Notes: generated from the sequence alone by a model not told the origin. Shown: positions 1 through 8,335, counted from the stretch's first letter. The stretch is DNA of 39,428 nucleotides from Pseudomaricurvus sp965662505 (GCF_965662505.1 NZ_CBFIHX010000020.1:1-39428); one strand, 5' to 3'. Made by a program: numbers and translations.

Positions 1-1596
1 ATTGCTCACGAGCAGGGGAGCGTCGATATTCGGGGAGCGTTTGACGCAGATCCGGAGCGCCTGGCCAGATTCAGTCGGCAAGCTGTCGGACTTACTCTGG
101 ACTTCTCCCGGCATTCAGTGACTCCAGAATCCTGGCGTGCTTTGCTGGCACTGGCTGGCGCGGCGAAGCTTCCCGAAGCCGTACAGCAGATGATGTCTGG
201 TGAGGCGATTAATCATACTGAGGGTCGTAAAGTCCTGCATTGCGCTTTGCGCGGCGGTGCTGATCAGTCGTTGGCTGAAAACCAGCAGGTGCAGGAAGTG
301 CGTGAGCGCATGGCGGCCTGTGTTCGCAGTGTGATGACGGGCGAGCGCACAGGGTATTCTGGAGAAGTCTTTACTGATGTGGTGAATATAGGTATCGGCG
401 GTTCTGATCTTGGGCCTGCCATGGTCTGTGAGGCGCTGACACCTTACCGCCAACGGCTTAATGTGCATTTTGTGTCCAATGTGGATCCCTCTCATTTAGT
501 GAATACGCTGAAGGGTCTGAATCCAGCCAGCACATTATTCGTGATTGCCTCCAAGACATTTACCACGCTGGAGACACTGGCTAACGCCACGGCGGCACAA
601 ACCTGGTTGCAGGAGGCCGCAGGACCTGATCATTCTCTGTCGAGCCATTTTGTGGCGGTCTCTTCCAATGTCGAGAAAGCAGAAGAGTTTGGGATTGACC
701 GGGAATCCGTTTATCCCATGTGGGATTGGGTCGGCGGACGTTATTCCCTGTGGTCAGCCATTGGCCTGCCTATTGCCCTGGCAGTGGGGTGGGAGAATTT
801 TGAGTCGCTGTGCGACGGCGCCGCGGCTATGGATCGGCATTTCGCCTCTGCCCCTCTCGAAGATAATTTACCGGTTATTTTGTCGCTGTTGGAAATCTGG
901 TCGGTGAATATGCTGGGCGCTCAGAGTCACGCAGTTTTACCTTACGACCAAAACTTGTCCCAGTTGCCGGCCTTCCTGCAACAGTTGACCATGGAGAGTA
1001 ACGGAAAACAGGTGGATCGTGCTGGCCGTAAACTGGAGAGAGCTTCGTGTCCGGTGGTGTGGGGTGCGGCGGGAACCAATGGGCAGCATTCGTTCCATCA
1101 ACTGTTGCATCAGGGAACACAGGCGGTGCCCGTTGATTTTATTGTGCCGTTGCAAAGTCATAATCCGCTGGCTGATCAGCATACGCATCTGGTGACCAAC
1201 TGTATGGCGCAGGCCAGAGCCTTGTTGTTCGGCAAGTCTCTGGAGCAGGCTTCGCAGGAATTGCGTGATGCGGGCCATTCGGAAGAAGAGATTGCCGAGC
1301 TGGCGCCACATAAGGTGTTGCCGGGCAATCGTCCCAGTTTGACGCTCTCTTATGACAAAACAACACCACACACTTTGGGTGCGTTGCTGGCTCTGTATGA
1401 GCACAAGGTGTTTGTTTCCAGCGTGATCTGGCAGTTGAACGCCTTTGATCAGTGGGGTGTCGAGCTGGGCAAGCAAATCGGTGTGGAAATTTACAGTGAA
1501 ATCGAAAAGCGTCGTGCGGGCGAAGAGGGTGATGTTTCTTTCGATCCATCCACGGAAGCACTGCTGACGCAACTGCTGGATTCCGGTAAATATTGA
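1..1596 (+). CDS. pgi: Glucose-6-phosphate isomerase, 5' end outside window
   Basis: Interconverts glucose-6-phosphate and fructose-6-phosphate in the cytoplasm, linking fructose-phosphate recycling to the Entner-Doudoroff genes downstream. The frame is open from base 1, and its first residues (DPERLARFSRQAVGLTLDFS) resemble the N-terminal region of Pgi. The start codon therefore lies upstream, and the GTG at 118 is internal. Visible family motifs are the sugar-phosphate loop GIGGSDLGP (about 391-417), SKTFTTLETLAN (about 550-585), GGRYSLWSAIGL (about 733-768), GTNGQHSFHQLLHQGT (1072-1119) with its active-site His, and KQIGVEIYSE near the C-terminus with the catalytic Lys. About 531 codons are in the window against roughly 550 for the family, so only a few residues are missing. 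The gene ends in a strong hairpin terminator and is probably transcribed separately from the ED operon. Confidence 0.96.
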   Translation: MAHEQGSVDIRGAFDADPERLARFSRQAVGLTLDFSRHSVTPESWRALLALAGAAKLPEAVQQMMSGEAINHTEGRKVLHCALRGGADQSLAENQQVQEVRERMAACVRSVMTGERTGYSGEVFTDVVNIGIGGSDLGPAMVCEALTPYRQRLNVHFVSNVDPSHLVNTLKGLNPASTLFVIASKTFTTLETLANATAAQTWLQEAAGPDHSLSSHFVAVSSNVEKAEEFGIDRESVYPMWDWVGGRYSLWSAIGLPIALAVGWENFESLCDGAAAMDRHFASAPLEDNLPVILSLLEIWSVNMLGAQSHAVLPYDQNLSQLPAFLQQLTMESNGKQVDRAGRKLERASCPVVWGAAGTNGQHSFHQLLHQGTQAVPVDFIVPLQSHNPLADQHTHLVTNCMAQARALLFGKSLEQASQELRDAGHSEEEIAELAPHKVLPGNRPSLTLSYDKTTPHTLGALLALYEHKVFVSSVIWQLNAFDQWGVELGKQIGVEIYSEIEKRRAGEEGDVSFDPSTEALLTQLLDSGKY

Positions 1597-1675
1597 TGCA
1601 CCTTGTATTCTGCACACCTTATTTAATTTGAGTTCTTGTCTCTGCACTTTTACATTTCGTAAAATTGTGGCTTAT

Positions 1676-1703
1676 GGCGCTTCACTTGAAGCGCCTTTTT
1701 TTT
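1676..1703 (+). terminator. Rho-independent terminator of pgi
   Basis: Perfect inverted repeat GGCGCTTC-ACTT-GAAGCGCC (8-bp stem, 4-nt loop) followed directly by eight T residues, about 80 nt after the pgi stop codon. This is a textbook intrinsic terminator. Confidence 0.9.
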
Positions 1704-1766
1704 GCTTTTCGTTTTTGGGTTCCCGTTTTTGCCTTTCAGTTTTTGGTTCTCATTTTCAGTTTCCGG
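1697..1766. repeat. Degenerate 14-bp tandem repeat after pgi
   Basis: T-rich 14-bp units in tandem: GTTTTTGGGTTCCC (1711-1724), GTTTTTGCCTTTCA (1725-1738), GTTTTTGGTTCTCA (1739-1752). A related unit overlapping the terminator T-tract lies before them (1697-1710) and a decayed one after (1753-1766). No coding frame or known element explains it. Confidence 0.6.
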
Positions 1767-1792
1767 TGCCTAATCTTCCCAGGTTTTGTGTG

Positions 1793-1843
1793 AACAGTAC
1801 TGTTGAGTTGTTCTTGGTTTTTGGCGTGTGTCGGGCTTACACT
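1793..1843 (+). promoter_or_regulatory. Possible promoter with 12-bp palindrome
   Basis: A perfect palindrome AACAGTACTGTT (1793-1804) lies just before a weak sigma70-like pair, TTGGTT (1814-1819), 18-bp spacer, TACACT (1838-1843). This would start a transcript near 1850 for the small gene at 1930. The palindrome could be an operator. It does not fit the CTG-N10-CAG LexA pattern. Both elements are read by eye and the promoter match is modest. Confidence 0.25.
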
Positions 1844-1929
1844 GTGGTTCTAATAACGATTGCTCTAAAAGCTGGGTCTCTAAACCATAGAGCCGGTACG
1901 AGTCGAGTAGCCACAAGAGGAAGCAATGT

Positions 1930-2178
1930 ATGAAAACAGAAGGTGATGGCGATTGCCCGTTTCAGTTCAATTTTGACGCGGACACATTCAAGGTAGGCGA
2001 TACGGTGAGCTACCGGGTGCCTGAGAGCTTTGATGAGATGCCTTTTGTGGGGGTGTTGCTGGAGGTGGGCGATGATTATGTGGTGATTTCGCCTGATGAT
2101 CCTACAGATCCCGATCGCAGAATGCGTGGGACTCGTGAAAGTCGCCCCGTCGTCAGCACTCAGGAGGCTGTCGGTTAG
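1930..2178 (+). CDS. Small protein of unknown function (82 aa)
   Basis: I do not recognise a family. The ATG at 1930 follows a good ribosome-binding site (AGAGGAAG, about 7 nt upstream). The protein is short and acidic with no signal peptide or membrane segment. Its centre alternates hydrophobic and polar residues (FKVGDTVSYRV, PFVGVLLEVGDDYVVIS), which suggests a small beta-strand-rich, SH3-like fold; that is an inference. The C-terminal third is charged (DPTDPDRRMRGTRESRP) and probably disordered. It sits alone between the pgi terminator and hexR, which is convergent with it, and has its own possible promoter and a small leader hairpin (about 1875-1894). The ribosome-binding site and conserved-looking core make a real gene likely; the function is open. 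Confidence 0.6.
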   Translation: MKTEGDGDCPFQFNFDADTFKVGDTVSYRVPESFDEMPFVGVLLEVGDDYVVISPDDPTDPDRRMRGTRESRPVVSTQEAVG

Positions 2179-2210
2179 ATTGTATTCAGGCGGAAAGAGT
2201 AACCTTTGCG

Positions 2211-3056
2211 TTATTTTCTCTCGGCCTTGGTGTAATCCAGGCTTTCTTTGATTTTTTTCAGGTGCTCATCAATCTCAGGGCTGCGTTGCAGTGCGAGGCC
2301 GGTCGCCAGAATATCCACAATCGTCAAAATCATGATTCGGGTGGTCATCGGTACATAAATGGTCGTGTCTTCCAGCTCGCTACCGGAGGTGATCACGATG
2401 TCACAGGCGGCCGCCAGAGGGGAGTTGGGTTCAGTAATAGCAATGAGCTTGGCACCGCTGTGCCTTGCGGTGTGGGCGGTTTCCACGGTGGCATGGGTGC
2501 GGCCGGTGAATGAAATAAACAGAATGACGCTGTCTTCGTCGGCTGCCGCAGCGGCCATGCGCTGTTTCAGGTTGTCTTCATAAGCAATGGTGGGGGTGCC
2601 CAGACGAAAGAGTTTGTGTTGTGCGTCCTGGGCGATGGATGAGCAGCCGCCCATACCAAAAATCTCAATCCTCTTGGCTTTATCGAGGGCGTCTACCGCG
2701 GCTTCGATGGTGCTGATGTCCAGTTCTTTACGCAAATACTCTAAAGCGCCCTGATTGGCACTGATGAGTTTGTTGACATAGGTGTCTGCATTGTCATCCA
2801 CGGAGACTGAACGGGTCACGTATGAGGTGTTTTTCGCCAGACTCTGAGCCAATTGCACCTTGAATTCAGGGAAGCCTTTGCATCCCAGCCCCCGGCAAAG
2901 CCGAGAAATCATCGGGTCGCTGACTTCAGCTTTACGGGCAATCTCGGCCGTGGTGGCATGCACTGCGGCTTCCGGATCCGCGAGAATAACTTCCGCAATG
3001 CGTCGTTCGGACTTGCTCAGGTTTTCAAGCTCGTGTCTGAGGTGCGTCAATATCAT
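2211..3056 (-). CDS. hexR: HexR, RpiR-family regulator of glucose catabolism
   Basis: Cytoplasmic transcription factor (281 aa). In gammaproteobacteria HexR represses zwf, edd, eda and gap genes and releases DNA when it binds the Entner-Doudoroff intermediate 2-keto-3-deoxy-6-phosphogluconate. The N-terminal RpiR-type helix-turn-helix spans about residues 1-75 (SKSERRIAEVIL, then TTAEIARKAEVSDPMISRLC). A SIS sugar-phosphate-binding domain follows at about 110-265, with GMGGCSS (134-140) and FISFTGRTHATVE (about 180-192). Length and motifs match HexR of Pseudomonas and Shewanella. It is divergent from zwf, and three 17-bp palindromes lie in the shared gap, so autoregulation and control of zwf are expected. 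I could not identify a convincing -10/-35 pair for hexR itself. Confidence 0.93.
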   Translation of the reverse strand: MILTHLRHELENLSKSERRIAEVILADPEAAVHATTAEIARKAEVSDPMISRLCRGLGCKGFPEFKVQLAQSLAKNTSYVTRSVSVDDNADTYVNKLISANQGALEYLRKELDISTIEAAVDALDKAKRIEIFGMGGCSSIAQDAQHKLFRLGTPTIAYEDNLKQRMAAAAADEDSVILFISFTGRTHATVETAHTARHSGAKLIAITEPNSPLAAACDIVITSGSELEDTTIYVPMTTRIMILTIVDILATGLALQRSPEIDEHLKKIKESLDYTKAERK

Positions 3057-3162
3057 CGTTGTTCCTAAGGATATTCGGAAAGGCAGTTATTCGAAAAAGC
3101 TATGAAAGCTTCTTAATAAAAGTGCAACTTTAACAGCAACCGATTTGCAGGCGAACCATTTT

Positions 3163-3179
3163 ATTTAACTGAGTTAAAT
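3163..3179. promoter_or_regulatory. Predicted HexR operator 1
   Basis: Palindrome ATTTAACTGAGTTAAAT with arms ATTTAAC/GTTAAAT around a 3-bp centre. It is the first of three copies of the pattern ATTTAAyTnArTTAAAT between hexR and zwf. The dyad spacing resembles the TGTAATTAAATTACA-type HexR site described in Shewanella. It lies 107 bp before the hexR start codon. Confidence 0.6.
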
Positions 3180-3185
3180 ATATCC

Positions 3186-3202
3186 ATTTAATTAAGTTAA
3201 AT
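3186..3202. promoter_or_regulatory. Predicted HexR operator 2
   Basis: ATTTAATTAAGTTAAAT, the exact reverse complement of the third copy at 3238. Its centre is 23 bp from operator 1, about two helical turns, so two dimers could bind side by side. Confidence 0.6.
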
Positions 3203-3210
3203 AAAATGCA

Positions 3211-3239
3211 TTGTTTGGCGTGGTTTATGTGGGTATAAT
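3211..3239 (+). promoter_or_regulatory. Predicted sigma70 promoter of zwf
   Basis: TTGTTT (3211-3216), 17-bp spacer, consensus TATAAT (3234-3239). Transcription would start near 3246, inside operator 3, leaving a leader of about 280 nt before zwf. This geometry suits repression by blocking RNA polymerase. Confidence 0.6.
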
Positions 3240-3254
3240 TTAACTTAATTAAAT
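3238..3254. promoter_or_regulatory. Predicted HexR operator 3, over the zwf start site
   Basis: ATTTAACTTAATTAAAT, matching the other two palindromes. It overlaps the last two bases of the predicted -10 box and the expected transcription start of zwf, the classical position for a repressor site. Confidence 0.6.
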
Positions 3255-3283
3255 TTAGGGTTCCAGTCCAAAAGGGTGTGGCC

Positions 3284-3328
3284 ATGAAGGCTATAGTTAT
3301 AAAAAACAAGTTAAAAGAACCAGTTTAA
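3284..3328 (+). CDS. Possible 14-codon leader peptide before zwf
   Basis: ATG at 3284 opens a 14-residue frame (MKAIVIKNKLKEPV) preceded by AAGGG (3272-3276) at 7 nt spacing, starting about 40 nt into the predicted zwf transcript. It may be translated and affect expression of zwf, but a short frame with a purine-rich upstream run can arise by chance. Confidence 0.2.
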   Translation: MKAIVIKNKLKEPV

Positions 3329-3347
3329 AGAGCCAACACAAAGAACC
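3309..3347. repeat. 13-bp tandem repeat in the zwf leader
   Basis: Three consecutive 13-bp units AGTTAAAAGAACC, AGTTTAAAGAGCC and AACACAAAGAACC, with a decayed fourth at 3348-3360. The units lie in the untranslated leader between the predicted zwf promoter and its start codon. Confidence 0.5.
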
Positions 3348-3528
3348 TTAATTGAAGAGTGGTCGGGGTTGAAAAGTGATCAGACGATGCGCAGGCGTCG
3401 TGATTGGTTCACAGATTGCATCACCAGTCGAGTGTACAGGTATAAAAGCAGGGGAGTGACCTTTGAAAGTGCAGATAACAGCGCAAAATAACAGACTGGA
3501 AACCAGTAGTTGCGGGGGAGAGAAATAG

Positions 3529-5019
3529 ATGACGCACGACTTTGATATGGTCATTTTTGGCGGTCTAGGTGACTTGTCGTTACGCAAGCTCTTGCCTGCC
3601 TTGTATCGCTCGGAAGTGTCAGGACACTTTCCTCAAGGGGCGCGGATCTTTTTAGTGTCCCGCAGAGTGGGGTCACGGGACGAGGAGTTGGCGCGCATTC
3701 ACGAATGGCTGACCAATCAACTGAAATCTGGTGAATCTCCGGCATCTCACTGGCAGGTGTTTGAAGAGCGACTGCACTTATGTGATCTGGATGTGACAGA
3801 AAATGGAGAGGGATGGTCTCTGCTGGAAGGGCCATTGTCCGAGACCCCCGCTGACGGGAAGCTGCGTGACAGAGTCTTTTATCTGGCCATGCCACCCAGT
3901 TTGTACGGCACCATTTGTGAACAATTAAGTAAGCGAAACCTGATTCATGAGGCATCGCGAGTCGTTTTGGAGAAACCGCTGGGCTATGACCGCAGCACAG
4001 CCAACGACATCAACACCCAGGTGGGTCAATATTTTCCGGAAAACAGTATTTTCCGAATTGATCATTATCTGGGTAAAGAGACCGTTCAAAATTTGCTGGC
4101 GTTGCGATTTGCCAACATCATGTTTGAGCCCCTGTGGAATGGTAATTACATCGATCACGTGCAGATCAGTCTGTCGGAAGAGGTGGGGCTGGAAGGTCGT
4201 ACCGCTTTTTACGATCAGGCGGGCGCCATGCGCGACATGATTCAAAACCACTTGCTGCAGTTGCTGTGTTTGGTGGCTATGGAGCCCCCTCATAAGTTGC
4301 AAGCCGACAACATTCGCACCGAGAAACTCAAGGTACTGCAGGCTTTACGACCTTTAACCGGTTACGAGGTTCAGAGCCACACGGTGAGAGGCCAGTACGT
4401 TGAAGGCATGATGAACGGCAAAGAGGTACCTGGATATCTGGATGAGCTGGGTAAAGATAGCCAGACTGAAACGTTTGTAGCGATCAAGGCGCACATCGAT
4501 AACTGGCGTTGGAGTGGCGTACCGTTTTACTTCCGTACCGGTAAGCGTTTACGTCAGCGCTGTGCAGAAATTGTCATTCAGTTTAAATCCCTCACCCATA
4601 ACGTGTTCGATGGCGCGTCCACCCATCTTGCCGCAAACCGTTTGGTTATTCGTTTGCAGCCCGACGAGGGCATTGAAATGATGGTAATGGCCAAAGAGTT
4701 GCATCAGCTGGATATGCGTTTACAACAAGTTCCTCTGAACCTGAACTTTGCGGATACCTTCGAAAATTTTCACAGCGATGCGTATCAGCGCTTGTTGTTA
4801 AATGTCATTGATAACGACTTGAGTTTGTTTGCTCACAGGGACGAGGCGGATCTGGCCTGGGCTTGGGTTGACCCCATTATCAACGCCTGGAACCAGTGTG
4901 GCACTCCTGTGCAGGCCTACGAGGCAGGCAGTTGGGGGCCGGATGCGGCTGCGGCACTTTTGCACAGTGACCGAAGAGCCTGGCACAACAATGGTGGCAG
5001 TAAGCGAACTCGAAAATGA
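3529..5019 (+). CDS. zwf: Glucose-6-phosphate 1-dehydrogenase
   Basis: Oxidises glucose-6-phosphate to 6-phosphogluconolactone with reduction of NAD(P)+, the committing step into the Entner-Doudoroff and pentose-phosphate routes. At 496 aa it is of normal length. The N-terminal Rossmann fold carries the dinucleotide loop GGLGDLSLRKLLPALY (residues 11-26; the more usual form is GASGDL). EKPLG (148-152) and the active-site block RIDHYLGKE (176-184) with the catalytic His are intact, and NWRWSGVPFYFRTGK follows in the C-terminal domain. ATG 3529 has the ribosome-binding site GGGGGAG about 9 nt upstream. It is the first gene of zwf-pgl-edd-eda, 29 nt before pgl, behind a promoter covered by predicted HexR operators. 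Confidence 0.97.
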   Translation: MTHDFDMVIFGGLGDLSLRKLLPALYRSEVSGHFPQGARIFLVSRRVGSRDEELARIHEWLTNQLKSGESPASHWQVFEERLHLCDLDVTENGEGWSLLEGPLSETPADGKLRDRVFYLAMPPSLYGTICEQLSKRNLIHEASRVVLEKPLGYDRSTANDINTQVGQYFPENSIFRIDHYLGKETVQNLLALRFANIMFEPLWNGNYIDHVQISLSEEVGLEGRTAFYDQAGAMRDMIQNHLLQLLCLVAMEPPHKLQADNIRTEKLKVLQALRPLTGYEVQSHTVRGQYVEGMMNGKEVPGYLDELGKDSQTETFVAIKAHIDNWRWSGVPFYFRTGKRLRQRCAEIVIQFKSLTHNVFDGASTHLAANRLVIRLQPDEGIEMMVMAKELHQLDMRLQQVPLNLNFADTFENFHSDAYQRLLLNVIDNDLSLFAHRDEADLAWAWVDPIINAWNQCGTPVQAYEAGSWGPDAAAALLHSDRRAWHNNGGSKRTRK

Positions 5020-5048
5020 AACGTAGCTGGAAAGGAAAAGAGTAGGAA

Positions 5049-5753
5049 ATGATCAACGAATATCGCTTTGAGTCACGTGAGGCTTTATTAAATGCTTTGT
5101 ACGATGACGTCATGACATGCCTCTCCAGTGACCTTCAGGAAAAGGGTCAAGCTACCGCGCTGCTGTCGGGTGGTTCCACGCCAGGACCATTATATGAGCG
5201 CTTGTCTCATGCCGATCTGGAGTGGAGTAATATTCATGTCGCTTTGGTGGATGAACGCTGGGTTGAACCGGATCATGCTGCCAGTAATGAAAAGCTGCTC
5301 AAAAACACTTTGTTGCAGAATAAAGCGGCAAGTGCTCAGTTTGCTGGTATGAAAAATGCTGCAAATACTCCTTTTGAAGGGCAGTCGGATTGCAACAGGC
5401 AGTACGATGTATTACCGGCTCCTTACAGCGTCTGTTTATTGGGCATGGGTGGCGATGGTCATACGGCATCGTTGTTTCCCCACGCAGAAGGGCTGACCGA
5501 AGCGCTGGACTCGCAACAATTGTGTGCAGGAATTCTAGCGAACAAGTCGGAAGTCACCGGTGACAATTTGGCGCGTATGACCATGACACCATTTGCGCTG
5601 TTGAAGTCCCGCAAAATCGTGCTGCTGATTACCGGTGATGACAAGTGGATTGTTTATCGTCAGGCCCGTGAAAACAGTGAGATTTTATCCACTCCCGTGA
5701 GTGTGTTCTTGCAGCAAAACGATGTAGATATTGATGTGTATTGGGCGCCGTAA
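5049..5753 (+). CDS. pgl: 6-phosphogluconolactonase
   Basis: Hydrolyses 6-phosphogluconolactone, the Zwf product, to 6-phosphogluconate in the cytoplasm. The 234-aa protein has the NagB/Pgl-type fold: LSGGSTPGPLYERL (39-52) is the phosphate loop, VDERWV (67-72) is conserved in the superfamily, and LGMGGDGHTASLFPH (131-145) holds the active-site Asp/His region. It is of the DevB/Pgl type, not the YbhE beta-propeller type. The ATG follows a GGAAAAGAGTAGG purine-rich stretch. It lies between zwf and edd with 29- and 47-nt gaps and no terminator, consistent with one transcript. Confidence 0.95.
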   Translation: MINEYRFESREALLNALYDDVMTCLSSDLQEKGQATALLSGGSTPGPLYERLSHADLEWSNIHVALVDERWVEPDHAASNEKLLKNTLLQNKAASAQFAGMKNAANTPFEGQSDCNRQYDVLPAPYSVCLLGMGGDGHTASLFPHAEGLTEALDSQQLCAGILANKSEVTGDNLARMTMTPFALLKSRKIVLLITGDDKWIVYRQARENSEILSTPVSVFLQQNDVDIDVYWAP

Positions 5754-5800
5754 GGCGCTAAACAATATCAGTTGTCGATGAATTGAAGAGGTGTATTCCA

Positions 5801-7651
5801 ATGACCAAACTGCACGAAGTTCTGCAGCAGGTAACAGACACAATAATTGAACGCAGCCGATCCAGTCGCAGTGCTTACCTGAAGCGCGTGGATGCCGCAG
5901 TTCAAAAAGGGCCACATCGGGGCCAGTTGGCCTGCGGTAATTTGGCGCATGGTTTTGCTGCCTGTTCGACTGAGGAGAAAGCCGATCTCACGGCTGACGT
6001 AAAATCCAATATCGCCATCGTATCGTCGTATAACGATATGTTGTCGGCGCACCAACCCTTTAAACATGCGCCGGACCTGATTAAGGATGCCATCACGGAA
6101 GCGGGAGGCGTGGCTCAGTTTGCGGGTGGCGTTCCTGCAATGTGTGATGGCGTGACTCAGGGACAGCCGGGGATGGAATTATCTCTGTTCAGTCGTGATG
6201 TGATTGCCATGTCGACGGCTGTTTCGCTCAGTCACAATATGTTTGACGGTGCGTTGTATCTGGGCGTGTGTGACAAAATTGTTCCTGGACTGTTGATCGG
6301 CGCACTGACCTTTGGGCATCTTCCTGCCGTGTTCGTCCCGGCTGGCCCCATGACAACGGGGTTGTCGAACAAAGAAAAAGTTCGTATCCGTCAGTTGTAC
6401 GCTGAGGGCAAAATTGGTCGTAATGAGCTGTTGGAAGCAGAATCGAAGTCTTATCATGGTCCGGGCACCTGCACCTTCTATGGGACAGCGAACAGCAACC
6501 AGATGATGGTTGAAATCATGGGATTGCACCTGCCGGGTAGCTCTTTCATTAATCCGTATACCCCATTGCGGGATGAGTTGACCAAAGCGGCAGCGAAGCA
6601 AATTCTCAAATTTACCGCGCAGGGTGAAGACTTTCGTCCTATTGGTCATGCGATTGATGAGAAAGCTATCGTGAATGCGATAGTGGGTTTGTTGGCCACG
6701 GGTGGTTCGACGAATCACACCATTCACCTGATCGCCATTGCCCGTGCCGCAGGCATCAAAATCAATTGGGATGATTTCGACGCGCTGTCGAAAGTGATTC
6801 CGTTGATGACCCGTATTTATCCAAATGGCCAGGCTGATATCAATCACTTTCAGGCCGCTGGAGGCATGGGTGTTCTGATTGATAAATTACTGCAGGCTGG
6901 TTTGCTGCACGCGGACATTATTACTGTTGGCGATGATCGCGGGTTGCAATACTACAACCGTGAGCCAGTTCTGCGCGATGGTTCTCTGGTGTGGCAAGAC
7001 TCACCCGCTGAGCCACTGGATCGTGATGTGTTGAGAGGCAGCGACGAACCGTTTGATTCGACCGGCGGCCTGCATCTTCTTAAGGGGAATTTAGGGCGCG
7101 GTGTGATCAAAGTCTCTGCCGTTCAGCCTGAGCATCGCGTTGTTGAGGCTCCAGCGATTGTATTTGATGATCAGAATGATATTGTTGCCGCCTTCAAAGC
7201 CGGCAAGCTGGAAAAAGACTTCGTGGCTGTGTTGCGCTACCAAGGCCCCAAAGCCAATGGCATGCCTGAGCTGCATAAGCTGACACCCCCCTTGGGCGTC
7301 TTACAGGATCGTGGTTTTAAAGTAGCACTGGTGACCGACGGCCGTATGTCTGGCGCTTCCGGTAAAGTTCCCGCGGCTATTCATCTGACTCCTGAGTGTG
7401 CGGCGGGAGGTCCCTTGGCCAAAGTTCAGACCGGTGACATGATTCGCCTGGATGCCAACGCGGGCACCTTGGAAGTGGTTCTGGATCAACAGGTGTTGGA
7501 TGCTCGTATTGCACTGGTTTCTTCAGAAGGCAGTCACCGTTTTGGTATGGGACGTGAATTATTTGGTGGGTTCCGCCAACAGGCTTCTTCTTCGGAATTG
7601 GGGGCCTGCACGTTGTTCAGTGAGTTTGATTTAGAAGACAGCAGTCAGTGA
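5801..7651 (+). CDS. edd: Phosphogluconate dehydratase
   Basis: First dedicated enzyme of the Entner-Doudoroff pathway: dehydrates 6-phosphogluconate to 2-keto-3-deoxy-6-phosphogluconate. I choose ATG 5801 (616 aa) because GAAGAGG lies 9 nt upstream; the in-frame TTG at 5783 falls before that site. IlvD/Edd-family motifs are clear: MCDGVTQGQPGMELSLFSRD (114-133), SHNMFDGALYLGVCDKIVPG (144-163) and GPGTCTFYGTANSNQMM (220-236). The cysteines C115, C157 and C224 are the expected iron-sulfur ligands. The C-terminal half has VTDGRMSGASGKVPAAIHLTPE, typical of the family. The product of this reaction is the known effector of HexR. The gene is 54 nt before eda. Confidence 0.97.
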   Translation: MTKLHEVLQQVTDTIIERSRSSRSAYLKRVDAAVQKGPHRGQLACGNLAHGFAACSTEEKADLTADVKSNIAIVSSYNDMLSAHQPFKHAPDLIKDAITEAGGVAQFAGGVPAMCDGVTQGQPGMELSLFSRDVIAMSTAVSLSHNMFDGALYLGVCDKIVPGLLIGALTFGHLPAVFVPAGPMTTGLSNKEKVRIRQLYAEGKIGRNELLEAESKSYHGPGTCTFYGTANSNQMMVEIMGLHLPGSSFINPYTPLRDELTKAAAKQILKFTAQGEDFRPIGHAIDEKAIVNAIVGLLATGGSTNHTIHLIAIARAAGIKINWDDFDALSKVIPLMTRIYPNGQADINHFQAAGGMGVLIDKLLQAGLLHADIITVGDDRGLQYYNREPVLRDGSLVWQDSPAEPLDRDVLRGSDEPFDSTGGLHLLKGNLGRGVIKVSAVQPEHRVVEAPAIVFDDQNDIVAAFKAGKLEKDFVAVLRYQGPKANGMPELHKLTPPLGVLQDRGFKVALVTDGRMSGASGKVPAAIHLTPECAAGGPLAKVQTGDMIRLDANAGTLEVVLDQQVLDARIALVSSEGSHRFGMGRELFGGFRQQASSSELGACTLFSEFDLEDSSQ

Positions 7652-7705
7652 CTGAGTGTCAGTGAAATTTGTAATTGAGACGATTTTAAAAGAGAGCTGA
7701 AATTT

Positions 7706-8335
7706 ATGGCAGTTACCATTAAAGACATTATGGAAACATCACCGGTCGTACCGGTGATGGTGATTGATAACCTGGAAGACGCAGTGCCTTTGGCAAAAGC
7801 TTTGGTTGAAGGCGGCTTGAAAGTGCTGGAAATTACGTTGCGAACGGCTCCTGCTCTGGAAGCGATTGCGGCCATCAAAGAGTCTGTGCCTGACGCCATC
7901 GTCGGTGCGGGAACCATTATCAACACCGAAACTTTGCAGTCGGCTCTGGATGCCGGCTCCGAGTTTATTGTGACTCCAGGTACAACACCCGCCATTATTG
8001 ATGCGGCACAAGCTGCTGGGATTCCTATTTTGCCTGGCGTTAATACCCCCAGCGAGGCCATGGTGTTGTTAGAGAAAGGCATTACTGCCATGAAATTCTT
8101 CCCGGCTGAAGCCGCTGGTGGCATTCCCATGCTGAAATCCATCGCCGGGCCATTGCCGCAGATTACTTTTTGTCCTACCGGCGGTGTTAACCCCAAGAAT
8201 GCACCGAATTATTTGGCGCTGCCGAATGTGGCTTGTGTGGGTGGTTCCTGGATGGCTCCAGCTGAGATGGTCAAAGCCAAGAAGTGGGATGAGATTAAGC
8301 AGTTGGCGGCTGAAGCGGCTGCGCTTAACGGTTAA
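7706..8335 (+). CDS. eda: KDPG aldolase
   Basis: Cleaves 2-keto-3-deoxy-6-phosphogluconate to pyruvate and glyceraldehyde-3-phosphate, completing the Entner-Doudoroff pathway. It is a single-domain TIM barrel of 209 aa, normal for the family. E42 and R46 in LEITLRT, T70 in GAGT, and the Schiff-base lysine K130 in MKFFPAE are all present, as are the phosphate-binding FCPTGG and VGGSWM segments. The ATG at 7706 follows AAAGAGAG. It follows edd by 54 nt in the same operon; a 202-nt gap then precedes gap, with no clear terminator. Confidence 0.97.
   Translation: MAVTIKDIMETSPVVPVMVIDNLEDAVPLAKALVEGGLKVLEITLRTAPALEAIAAIKESVPDAIVGAGTIINTETLQSALDAGSEFIVTPGTTPAIIDAAQAAGIPILPGVNTPSEAMVLLEKGITAMKFFPAEAAGGIPMLKSIAGPLPQITFCPTGGVNPKNAPNYLALPNVACVGGSWMAPAEMVKAKKWDEIKQLAAEAAALNG

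Noticed and set aside
3057..3162. Promoter of hexR on the minus strand
   Set aside because: TTGCAC and TATTAA-like boxes exist in this stretch, but none has an acceptable 16-18 bp spacing, so I did not annotate one.
7739..7757. Inverted repeat TCACCGGT-CGT-ACCGGTGA at the start of eda
   Set aside because: It is inside the eda coding sequence (residues S12 to M18, SPVVPVM), where the repeated Pro-Val codons explain the symmetry. Its sequence differs from the predicted HexR sites.
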